NCBI GenBank assembly: GCA_003153055.1
Contig: PMBV01000174.1
Span: forward strand, 1 to 40,638
Source: Myxococcales bacterium
Lineage (GTDB): Bacteria; Myxococcota; Myxococcia; Myxococcales; Myxococcaceae
DNA length: 40,638 bases
Direction of reading: 5' to 3'
The translations under genes and the position numbers were made by a program. Positions 18,669 to 25,475 of the stretch are shown here, in pieces. The stretch's first letter is position 1. Each line of letters starts with the position of its first letter. A model generated the notes under the pieces. That model had not been told where the DNA came from, searched no databases, and was given only the letters and a program-made list of their open reading frames with translations.

Positions 18669-20696
18669 TCACTTCAGCTTGGTCCACTGGTCGAGCCAAT
18701 CGAGCACCGTGTCGTGCCACAGGACCGAGTTGGCGGGCTTGAGGACCCAGTGGTTCTCGTCGGGGAATGACAGGAAGCGGCTGGGCACCCCGCGCCGCTG
18801 CAGCGCGGTGAAGGTGGCGATGCCCTGGGTCTCCACCACCCGGTAGTCTTTCGAGCCGTGCACCACCAGCATCGGCACTCGCCACTGGGCCACGTGGTCC
18901 ATGGGGTTGTGGAGGCCGTAGGTCGACCGGGGCTCCCACGGGAGGCCGCCGTGCTCCCACTCCGGGAACCACAGCTCTTCGGTGTCGAAGTAGGCGGTGC
19001 GCTCGTCCAAGTTGCCGTCGTGGCTCACCAGGCACTTCCACGGCTCGTTCCAGGTGCCGGCCATCCAGTTCACCATGAAGCCGCCGTAGCTGGCTCCCAG
19101 GGCACACATGCGCCGTGAGTCGATGAAGGGGTAGCGCTCGAGGGCCGCGGCGAGGCCCTTCTTGAGGTCCTCCAGTGGCTTGCCGCCCCAATCGCCCGAG
19201 ATGGAGTCGGTGAAGGCCTGGCCGTAGCCGGTGCTGCCGTGGAAGTCGATCATCACCGCCACGTACCCATGGCCGGCGTACACCTGGGGGTTCCATCGGT
19301 AGTGCCAGTGGTTGCCGAAGCTGCCCTGAGGCCCACCGTGAATGAGGAACGCGAGGGGGTACTTCTTCTTGGGGTCGAAACCCACCGGCTTGACGACATA
19401 GCCGTGCACTGTCTCGCCGTTCCACCCGGCGAACGAGAACTGCTCTGGCTGGCCCAGCTCGAAGGTGGCGAAGGCCTCGGCGTTGAGGTGCGTGAGGGCC
19501 CGCGCTGCCTTCGTCGCCGGGTCGAGGAAGAAGAGGTCGGCCGCCTGAGTGAGCGAGTCGCGGCTCATCACCAGCCCGCCCACCGCTGGCTCGGCGCCGG
19601 TGACGTTGTCGGTCGGCCACACTGGCGTCACTTGCCCCTGGGCGAGCTCAAGTTGGAAGAGGCCGTGCTGGCCCAGGTCGTCGGCGGTCACGTAGAGGGA
19701 CTTCGAGTCGGTGGCCCAAGTGAGGCTCGAGGCTGAGCGGTCCCACTTCTGGGTGAGGGTGCGCTCCTGGCCCGTGGCTACGTCGCGGACGACGACATCG
19801 AGTTTGTCGGCCTCGAAGCCGGGGCGGTGCATCGCCAGGTAGGCCAGCTGCTTCCCGTCGGGTGAGAAGAGCGGCTGGGTGTCAGTGGCGCGGTTGGTGG
19901 TGGTGAGCTTCTCGGGTGCCGCTCTGCCGTCGATGGGCGCCTTGAAGAGGTCCAGGTCCGTGCTCCACGCCTCTTCCCGGCCCACTGCCCGCGCGGTGAA
20001 CACGACAGACTTCCCGTCGGGAGAGAAGGTGTACTCGTCGGAGCCGCCGAAGGGCTTGGACGGCGCGTCAGCCTCCATTCGCTTCATCACGTCGACCGCT
20101 GCGCCACCCTCCACCCGCTGGACGAAGAGGTGGGCCCGGCGGCCGTCTCTCCAGGTGTCCCAGTGCCGGAAGAGGAGCGAGTCATAGAGGCGCCCCGAGC
20201 TCTTCTGCTTGGCCCGCTCGTCGAGGCGCTTCTGGGTGCACTCCAGCGTGTCACACTGGGGGAAGGTCTCGGCCGAGAAGGCGAGCTGGGCGCCGTCGCG
20301 CGACAGGACGAAGGAGTCGACGTCGATGGGAGCGCGCGTCACCTGGGTGGCCTCGCCGCCGTCGACCGCGATGCGCCAGACCTGACTCATGCCCGACCGA
20401 GTGGAGAGGAAGAAGACGGACTTCCCGTCTGGGGCCCAGAGGGGGTCCGAGTCGTTCTCCGGGTGGCTCGTGAGTCGGCGGAGGCTCGTGCCGTCGGTGT
20501 TGACGAGGAAGAGATCGCTGCGGCCTCGGTTGGCCTCGAGGTCGGTGGCACGCACGGTGAAGACGACGGCGCGACCATCGGGGGCCACGTGGAAGCTCTG
20601 GAGCCGTTGCAGGGCCACCTGGTCAGCGACGGTGTACGGCCGCTTGGTGGGGGCCGCCGACAGGGCGACCACGAGCATGAGAATGGAGGGCGTCAT
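18669..20696 (-). CDS. Secreted S9 (prolyl oligopeptidase) family peptidase, S9C/DPP5-like
   Basis: A 675-residue serine peptidase, likely exported: residues 1-15 (MTPSILMLVVALSAA) form a signal peptide. The N-terminal two thirds are TolB/WD40-like propeller repeats (SFHVAPDGRAVVFTV, DPLWAPDGKSVFFLS, EYTFSPDGKSVVFTA, QPLFSPDGKQLAYLA). The C-terminal alpha/beta-hydrolase domain has the nucleophile Ser536 in GASYGG, Asp617 in HGSKDYR and His648 in DENHW. The HGGPQGSFG oxyanion-loop motif and GSTGYGQAF are also typical for dipeptidyl or acylaminoacyl peptidases. It would release dipeptides or process oligopeptides in the periplasm or outside the cell. It is convergent with the pilus module. Its 5' end is followed, 12 bases away, by a decayed fragment of rsmB. 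Confidence 0.92.
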   Translation of the reverse strand: MTPSILMLVVALSAAPTKRPYTVADQVALQRLQSFHVAPDGRAVVFTVRATDLEANRGRSDLFLVNTDGTSLRRLTSHPENDSDPLWAPDGKSVFFLSTRSGMSQVWRIAVDGGEATQVTRAPIDVDSFVLSRDGAQLAFSAETFPQCDTLECTQKRLDERAKQKSSGRLYDSLLFRHWDTWRDGRRAHLFVQRVEGGAAVDVMKRMEADAPSKPFGGSDEYTFSPDGKSVVFTARAVGREEAWSTDLDLFKAPIDGRAAPEKLTTTNRATDTQPLFSPDGKQLAYLAMHRPGFEADKLDVVVRDVATGQERTLTQKWDRSASSLTWATDSKSLYVTADDLGQHGLFQLELAQGQVTPVWPTDNVTGAEPAVGGLVMSRDSLTQAADLFFLDPATKAARALTHLNAEAFATFELGQPEQFSFAGWNGETVHGYVVKPVGFDPKKKYPLAFLIHGGPQGSFGNHWHYRWNPQVYAGHGYVAVMIDFHGSTGYGQAFTDSISGDWGGKPLEDLKKGLAAALERYPFIDSRRMCALGASYGGFMVNWMAGTWNEPWKCLVSHDGNLDERTAYFDTEELWFPEWEHGGLPWEPRSTYGLHNPMDHVAQWRVPMLVVHGSKDYRVVETQGIATFTALQRRGVPSRFLSFPDENHWVLKPANSVLWHDTVLDWLDQWTKLK

Positions 20697-20708
20697 GGGC
20701 CAGGGTTA

Positions 20709-20856
20709 CCGCAACGCCCTGCCGATGCGAAGTCAGTAGAGCTTACGCAGGCGCGCGGCGAAGACGCCGTCGAGGCCCTCGGGGCCGGGGAGTCCTCAAG
20801 TACCCTTGCCAGATGGGCAGGTGGCTCGCTGGTGAAATCAGGATGAGAGCGGAGGA
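20709..20856 (-). pseudogene. Decayed duplicate of the 3' end of rsmB
   Basis: 148 bases align with 22972-23137, the 3' end of the intact rsmB and the bases just after it, in the same orientation. By eye there are about six substitutions, a 1-base insertion, a 2-base deletion that breaks the frame and a 17-base deletion between two GTGG repeats. On the minus strand it still reads pieces such as WQGYLRT and FAARLRKLY followed by the same stop. No promoter or start is attached, so it is not a gene. It marks one edge of the AraC/SDR segment. Confidence 0.85.
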
Positions 20857-20866
20857 TCGGACCCGT

Positions 20867-21793
20867 TCAAGTGACGGCAGGCAAACCATCGTTTCGTTCT
20901 CGGCCCTTCGCCAGATCGCTCTTTGGCGGGCGCCCGAACTTCCGAGCGTACTCGCGGCTGAACTGGCTGGGGCTTTCGTAGCCGACCTCGTACGCGGCGA
21001 CCGAGACCGAGACCGTGCCGGTCCTCAGCCTCCGACAGGCTTCGAGCAGACGGAGATCCTTCTGGTACTGGAGCGGTGACGACGCGGTCACGGCCCTGAA
21101 CTGCCGATGGAACCTCGAGACGCTCATCCCCATCTGACGAGCCAGCTCGGCCACGACCAACGACTCGCGAAAGTGCTGCCGAATGTGGGCGATGGCGCTC
21201 GCAATGGCGCTTGCGTGGCTCTCGTATCGGGTGAGGCTTCGAAGCATGCCCCCAAAGGACGCCGTGAGGAGTCGATAGTGGATTTCCCTGGCGAGCATCG
21301 ACCCGAGGATTCTGGCGTCCGCAGGGGTCTCGGCGAGCCCCAGATAGCGACCGAGGGCATCGAGGAGCAGCGGCGGTGCCGCATGAACCTCGAACGAACG
21401 AGCGCCCGCCTCGCCGAGCATCGGGTTGCTGAGTTCTTCGTGCAGGCTCCGCAGCGTGTCGAAGCTCACGTCGAACAGCAGCGCCAGATAGGGAGCCTCG
21501 ACAATGCACGAGGTCACGGGCAGGTCGTGGCTGACCAACACGCAGTCTCCGGCGCCAACGTCGTAGGTGCGTTCTCCGAAGGTCGTCTCCTTGCGCCCTC
21601 GCAGGACGACGCACACCACCGGCCTGTAGAGGGTCGCCTCGAGGTCGGTGCGGACGGGGTGCGCGAGCAGATGGAGGTTCGGCAGCGGTGAGATGACCGT
21701 GGGCGTTCGTCGGTCGAATTCCGGGGCGCCGCGAAGCACACGCTCACATTGCGGCAGCAGCCCCGGGCGGATCGGCTCAGGCCAACTTGGCAC
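20867..21793 (-). CDS. AraC-family transcriptional regulator (AraC_N cupin plus HTH, YqhC-like)
   Basis: A 308-residue regulator. Residues about 20-170 resemble the AraC_N effector domain of the YqhC type (ISPLPNLHLLAHPVR, YRPVVCVVLRGRKE, FGERTYDVGAGDCVLVSHDLP). The C-terminal hundred residues are the two helix-turn-helix motifs: HFRESLVVAELARQMGMSVS with FHRQFRAVTASSPLQYQKDLRL, then SVSVAAYEVGYESPSQFSREYARKFGRPP. GTG at 21793 is the preferred start; TTG at 21820 would add nine residues and there is no ATG nearby or strong ribosome site, so the start is uncertain. It is divergent from a dehydrogenase gene, with direct repeats between them. YqhC-type proteins activate neighbouring oxidoreductase genes in response to reactive aldehydes; the same job here is inference. 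Confidence 0.9.
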   Translation of the reverse strand: MPSWPEPIRPGLLPQCERVLRGAPEFDRRTPTVISPLPNLHLLAHPVRTDLEATLYRPVVCVVLRGRKETTFGERTYDVGAGDCVLVSHDLPVTSCIVEAPYLALLFDVSFDTLRSLHEELSNPMLGEAGARSFEVHAAPPLLLDALGRYLGLAETPADARILGSMLAREIHYRLLTASFGGMLRSLTRYESHASAIASAIAHIRQHFRESLVVAELARQMGMSVSRFHRQFRAVTASSPLQYQKDLRLLEACRRLRTGTVSVSVAAYEVGYESPSQFSREYARKFGRPPKSDLAKGRERNDGLPAVT

Positions 21794-21819
21794 TTCCGGA
21801 CTCTGCCGCGATCGCCACA

Positions 21820-21848
21820 ATCAGGCAAGACTTGTGGAGCATCAGGCA
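21820..21848. promoter_or_regulatory. Candidate AraC-type operator: two direct repeats 21 bp apart
   Basis: ATCAGGCA occurs at 21820-21827 and again at 21841-21848, 21 bases from start to start, in the gap between the divergent regulator and dehydrogenase genes. AraC-family dimers typically bind directly repeated half-sites two helical turns apart, so spacing, orientation and place all fit. The bases after each copy also agree partly (AGAC and GGCA). That the AraC protein binds here is inference. Confidence 0.5.
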
Positions 21849-21866
21849 GGCACGTCGGGGCGTGCC
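21849..21866. promoter_or_regulatory. Inverted repeat beside the AraC-type direct repeats
   Basis: GGCACG and CGTGCC flank TCGGGG, immediately after the second direct repeat and 42 bases before the dehydrogenase start. It could be a second regulator site or a leader hairpin. A weak -10-like TAGCCT lies at 21872-21877, but no good -35 is visible. Confidence 0.3.
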
Positions 21867-21907
21867 GAGCGTAGCCTCCTCGCATGAATCGACAGGACGG
21901 ACATGTC

Positions 21908-22624
21908 ATGACAGCAAACAAGACCGTGGCGCTCATCACGGGCGCGAACAAAGGCATCGGCTTCGAGATTGCCCGCCAGCTCGGAAAGAGGGGGCTCATC
22001 GTGGTGCTCGGTGCGCGCGACGAAGCCAAGGGGAAGGCCGCCACAGACAAGCTTCGCGCAGAGGGCCTCGACGCGCACTTTGTGAAGCTGGAGGTCTCGT
22101 CGAAGGCCGACGTCGAGACCCTCCCCGGGTTCTTCAAGGAGAGGTTCGGGCGCCTCGACGTGCTGGTGAATAACGCGGGCGTCGCCGAGTGGATGAACGA
22201 CGACCTTGCCACGTTTCGCCGGACCCTGGAGGCGAACGTGTTCGGCGTGGTCGCCGTGACCTACGCGTTGTTGCCACTCATCAGGGAGAGCCCCGCCGGT
22301 CGCGTCGTGAACCAGTCGAGCGCCCTGGGGTCGCTCACGTCCATTACGAGTGCGCCCGAGCAGTTCGGCGACTTCATCAACCCGGCGTACACGACGTCCA
22401 AGGCCGCGCTCAACGCCTTCACGGTTGCGCTGGCGCACAAGCTCAGGGGGACGAACGTGAAGGTCAATTCTGCCCACCCGGGCTGGGTGAAGACCGATCT
22501 CGGCAGCGACGCTGCGCCGATGGAGGTGAGCGACGGCGCCAAGAGCGCGGTCGCGCTCGCCACGCTCCCTGCCACCGGTCCGACCGGCGGGTTCTTCCAC
22601 ATGGGTGAGCGGCTCCCCTGGTAG
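21908..22624 (+). CDS. NADPH-dependent short-chain dehydrogenase/reductase, carbonyl-reductase-like
   Basis: A 238-residue classical SDR. TGANKGIG (residues 11-18) is the cofactor-binding turn, ARD after the second strand favours NADP(H), NNAG is at 88-91, and the catalytic set is Ser138 (NQSSALG), Tyr161 and Lys165 (YTTSK). The ANKGIG turn, the long GSLTSI..EQF insert before the YTTSK and the HPGWVKTDLG segment match the carbonyl reductase 1/plant menthone-type reductase group. It would reduce a ketone or aldehyde using NADPH. ATG 21908 is preferred over the in-frame ATG at 21884 because it begins the domain normally and AGGA lies 10 bases upstream. It is divergent from the AraC gene and probably its target. 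Confidence 0.9.
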   Translation: MTANKTVALITGANKGIGFEIARQLGKRGLIVVLGARDEAKGKAATDKLRAEGLDAHFVKLEVSSKADVETLPGFFKERFGRLDVLVNNAGVAEWMNDDLATFRRTLEANVFGVVAVTYALLPLIRESPAGRVVNQSSALGSLTSITSAPEQFGDFINPAYTTSKAALNAFTVALAHKLRGTNVKVNSAHPGWVKTDLGSDAAPMEVSDGAKSAVALATLPATGPTGGFFHMGERLPW

Positions 22625-22642
22625 TGAGCGGATGCCGCTCAC
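22624..22642 (+). terminator. Strong hairpin at the end of the dehydrogenase gene
   Basis: GTGAGCGG, loop ATG, CCGCTCAC: a perfect 8-bp GC-rich stem beginning at the last base of the stop codon. There is no T run on either strand, so it would be an atypical terminator or an mRNA 3'-end stabiliser. The fold is certain, the role is inferred. Confidence 0.45.
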
Positions 22643-22971
22643 ACCAAAGGACGAAGCGTGCGCGTCATCGCGGAGGCGCGGCGTGGGATGTCGATGATGG
22701 AGGACTTCGCGTCGGCCAACCCGAGACCAAAGGCCTCACGGCTCGAACTCCGGCGTCGCCCTCCGAACCGAGCGGCGAAGCGGGCGTATTGAAGAAATGG
22801 GAGCCCATCGACCTCAGCGCCGTGAGCTCCGGGTCCGATATCGGCGACACGTTCGCCCGGTGAGTGCGTCGATGCCCTCCCTGATCAATCGCATATCATC
22901 TTGGTGTGCATCGGCTTCTTCCTGGCGACATCATCTGTCCGAGTCGCTCGAAGCTGAAGCCCGGGTCCTGC
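22643..22971. other. Gene-free stretch between the dehydrogenase and rsmB
   Basis: A 79-codon frame (22624-22863, plus strand) runs through but starts inside the hairpin, has no ribosome site and no recognisable motif. The part around 22880-22920 is more AT-rich than its surroundings. I see no RNA gene, integrase remnant or insertion-sequence end. It belongs to the segment bracketed by the two rsmB ends. Confidence 0.4.
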
Positions 22972-23137
22972 CCGCGACGCCCGCCGATGCGAAGTCAGTA
23001 GAGCTTACGCAGGCGCGCGGCGAAGAAGCCGTCGAGGCCCTCGGGGCCGGGAAGTGTCCTCAAGTACCCTTGCCAGGTGGGCAGGTGGTCGAGCCCTCGG
23101 GGTGGCTCGCTGGTGAAGTCAGGGTGAGAGCGGAGGA
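22972..23137. repeat. Intact copy of the rsmB 3'-end direct repeat
   Basis: This is the partner of the relic at 20709-20856. It covers the last 48 or so codons of the intact rsmB, its stop and 23 bases beyond. The two copies are direct repeats and enclose 20857-22971, that is the AraC gene, the dehydrogenase gene and the gene-free stretch. Confidence 0.85.
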
Positions 23138-24368
23138 ACAGCTCGATTTGATCCGCTCCCTCGCCGGGCTCGGTGGTGCAGACGGCGTACACCAACAGGC
23201 CCCCGGGTCGGAGCCGGGCCTGGGCGCTCTCGAGGATGGCTCGCTGGAGCGCGGCGAGCGAGGCGAGGTCGGCCTCGGTTCGGCGGTAGCGCAGCTCGGG
23301 GTGGCGGCGCAGGGTGCCCAGGCCGGAGCACGGGGCGTCGACGAAGACGACGTCGAAGTCTCCCAGCGCCTCGGGGAGCGGCATCGACGCGTCGGCGGTG
23401 CTGAGGGTAATGCGCTTGCTCAGCCCCAGGCGGCTCGCCTCGGCGGCGATCTTCGGCAGCTTGTTGGCGTGGAGATCGCTCGCCACCACCTCACTCGATT
23501 GGGCCAGGTGACACGACTTGCCTCCTGGCGCGGCGCAGGTGTCCAGCACTCGCGCTCCCTGCGGCACCTGGGCGAAGACGGTGACGAGCTGGGCCGCCTC
23601 GTCTTGAACCTGCCACAGGCCCTCGGCGTACCCGTACAGGTCCTCCACCCGCCCGGCGCTCTCGAGAATGATGCCCACCGGAGAGAGAGGCGCGGCCGAG
23701 GCCTTGACTCCGGCGTCGAGGAGCTGAGCGAGCAGCTCGTCACGTCCGAGCTTGGTCGTGTTGGTTCGAATGACGACGGGAGGCGGCTGGTTGTCGGCCG
23801 CCAGCATCGCCGTGGCCCGCTCGAGGCCGAAGTGGGCGACCCATCGCTTCACCAGCCACGTGGGGTGGCTGTGCTCCAGGGCCAGGCGGGTGTGGTCGTC
23901 GCCGGTTGGCGCGGGGAGTCGCTCGAGGCCAGACACCTTGCGCAAGATGGCGTTGACGAAGCCAGCGGCCCGGGCGAGGCCCAGGCTCTTGAGCGCCTCG
24001 ACGGTGTCGGCGACGGCGGCGTGGCGAGGCACTCGGGTGAAGAAGACCTGGTAGGTGCCGATGCGGAGGGCAGCCAGCACCCGGTCTTCCAGCGTCTCGA
24101 GCCGACGTTCGGAGAAGCCGGCGATGACAGCGTCGAGGGTGAGGAGGCGCCGCGTGGTGCCGTAGCAGAGCTCGGTGGCCAGGGCGGCGTCGCGGGGGTC
24201 CTCCGGGCCCAGCTCGTCGAGCGTCGAGTCGAGCACCACGTTGAGGTAGGCGTCGGTGGCGGCGACGCGGGCCAACACCTGTATGGCCATCGCGCGGGCG
24301 CTGGGCGAGGCACCCCGGCCGGAGCGCGGGCGCTCGGGAGCGGGCTTCGAAGGTCGTTGGCGCGTCAT
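22995..24368 (-). CDS. rsmB: 16S rRNA (cytosine-967-C5) methyltransferase RsmB
   Basis: A 457-residue enzyme that uses S-adenosylmethionine to methylate C967 of 16S rRNA. Residues 24-160 form the NusB-like RNA-binding domain (AIQVLARVAATDAYLNVVLD, ELCYGTTRR, AAVADTVEALK, GFVNAILRK). The Rossmann methyltransferase domain has the SAM loop DTCAAPGGKS at 276-285, SDLHANKL, and two Cys loops: DAPCSGLG (Cys347, motif IV) and YAVCTTEPGE (Cys397, motif VI, catalytic position). The C-terminus FFAARLRKLY matches the usual FFxAxLxK end. ATG 24368 was chosen over ATG 24380 because GGAGG lies 5 bases before it. Its 3' end is duplicated at 20709-20856. A 54-base gap separates it from the gene upstream. Confidence 0.96.
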   Translation of the reverse strand: MTRQRPSKPAPERPRSGRGASPSARAMAIQVLARVAATDAYLNVVLDSTLDELGPEDPRDAALATELCYGTTRRLLTLDAVIAGFSERRLETLEDRVLAALRIGTYQVFFTRVPRHAAVADTVEALKSLGLARAAGFVNAILRKVSGLERLPAPTGDDHTRLALEHSHPTWLVKRWVAHFGLERATAMLAADNQPPPVVIRTNTTKLGRDELLAQLLDAGVKASAAPLSPVGIILESAGRVEDLYGYAEGLWQVQDEAAQLVTVFAQVPQGARVLDTCAAPGGKSCHLAQSSEVVASDLHANKLPKIAAEASRLGLSKRITLSTADASMPLPEALGDFDVVFVDAPCSGLGTLRRHPELRYRRTEADLASLAALQRAILESAQARLRPGGLLVYAVCTTEPGEGADQIELFLRSHPDFTSEPPRGLDHLPTWQGYLRTLPGPEGLDGFFAARLRKLY

Positions 24369-24422
24369 GGGGCCCTCCATACCGCTTCGGGCCGGGCGCC
24401 ATAGGGGTTTCGCGGCGAGGCC

Positions 24423-25232
24423 TCACTCGAGCCTGGCCAGCTGGGCGAGGAGCACGTGCTCCGAGGCCCTGGAGGCGGCCATCAGTGTCAGGAGCACCGA
24501 GTCGAGCAGCTCTCGCCGGCCCTCCTCGCACGGGCCACCCTTCTGCAGCAGCGACCACTCGCTTCTCGCCCAGGACGCCAGCGCATCGGTCGAGAGCGTG
24601 CCCCCGAGGCGCGCCGACACCTTCTGGCGGACCTGCGCTCGGGTGAGCCCCGACCCGGCGGCCGAGCGGACGGTTGGGCCTCGGCTGGCGGACGTGGGCT
24701 GCGTCGACGGCGGAGGCTTGCGGCCGATGGTCTTCGGGGAGCGGAGTGAGGCCTGCTCCTCCTGCTCGGGGGTTGGTCTCCGGCCGATGGTCTTTCCTGG
24801 CACCGACACCGGAGGCCCAGGCTCGTCGCCCGCGCCAACGGTCGGCTTCGGCAGCGCCTTGGCCAGGTGCTCGAGGGCGGTCAGGTACCCTTTGACGCCT
24901 TGGTCGTGCACCTGGAGCGCGACGGCGCCGGTGAGCGCGCTGGGGCCCCGAGTCGACGGGCTGAGGAGCACCTCGACCGCTGGCTTGCTCACCAGCGTGA
25001 GCGCCTCGGCCAGGGCCCAGGCCGCGGGGGCCCAGACTCCGGGGTTGATGATGACGCCGTCGAGCTCCTCACGCCGCTCGACCAACGCGTCCAGCAGCAC
25101 GCCTTCGGTATTCGACTGCACGAGGGTGAGCTCGACGCCCAGCTCCTCCGCGCGGGCCGCCAGCGATTCGTCGACCGCGGCGACGCCCTGGAGGCCCATG
25201 TTGGGCCCGTGCAGCACGAGGATGTTTGGCAT
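24423..25232 (-). CDS. Type II dehydroquinase-like pseudoenzyme with an added C-terminal tail
   Basis: A 269-residue protein. Residues 1-127 follow the AroQ fold: NILVLHGPNMGLQG, AEELGVELTLVQSNTEGVLLD, GVIINPG, PAVEVLLS and VKGYLTALEHL. Compared with real 3-dehydroquinate dehydratases, the mobile loop with the catalytic Arg and Tyr is gone, the His after INPGA is replaced (APAAW) and the His of EVHLSN is Leu (EVLLSP); only the Asn of INPG and the Glu remain. It should not dehydrate dehydroquinate. A Pro-rich linker carries two copies of a KTIGR(R/K)P motif (residues 147-153 and 167-173), then a basic helical region TRAQVRQKVSARLGG and an amphipathic C-terminus. ATG 25232 begins the fold normally; ATG 25241 is possible. 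It may bind a ligand or partner; function unknown. Confidence 0.8.
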   Translation of the reverse strand: MPNILVLHGPNMGLQGVAAVDESLAARAEELGVELTLVQSNTEGVLLDALVERREELDGVIINPGVWAPAAWALAEALTLVSKPAVEVLLSPSTRGPSALTGAVALQVHDQGVKGYLTALEHLAKALPKPTVGAGDEPGPPVSVPGKTIGRRPTPEQEEQASLRSPKTIGRKPPPSTQPTSASRGPTVRSAAGSGLTRAQVRQKVSARLGGTLSTDALASWARSEWSLLQKGGPCEEGRRELLDSVLLTLMAASRASEHVLLAQLARLE

Positions 25233-25475
25233 CGCGGGCATCCTACTCAGGAGTCAACCTTCCTCGTACCAGTCATCGTGGAGGTGCCTTGACCCGGATC
25301 GTCGAGGCGAGCAAACGCACGTCGCGCGAACTGCGCGGGTCGACTGGGTTGGGCCGCCTCAGGGAATCCATCACTGTTGCCGGGCACCGGCGCGGGGTTA
25401 GATGCTGACGATGTTGGGCCCCGCCTTCGTCTTCCCCTTCTGTGAGCGCATCGTCGCCCTGCGGGGGCGCGGGTG

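Noticed and set aside
22624..22863. 79-residue frame after the reductase
   Set aside because: It begins within a hairpin, has no ribosome site and no family resemblance.
22797..24404. 535-codon plus-strand frame over rsmB
   Set aside because: It is the antisense of a well-recognised RsmB and has no domain or ribosome site.
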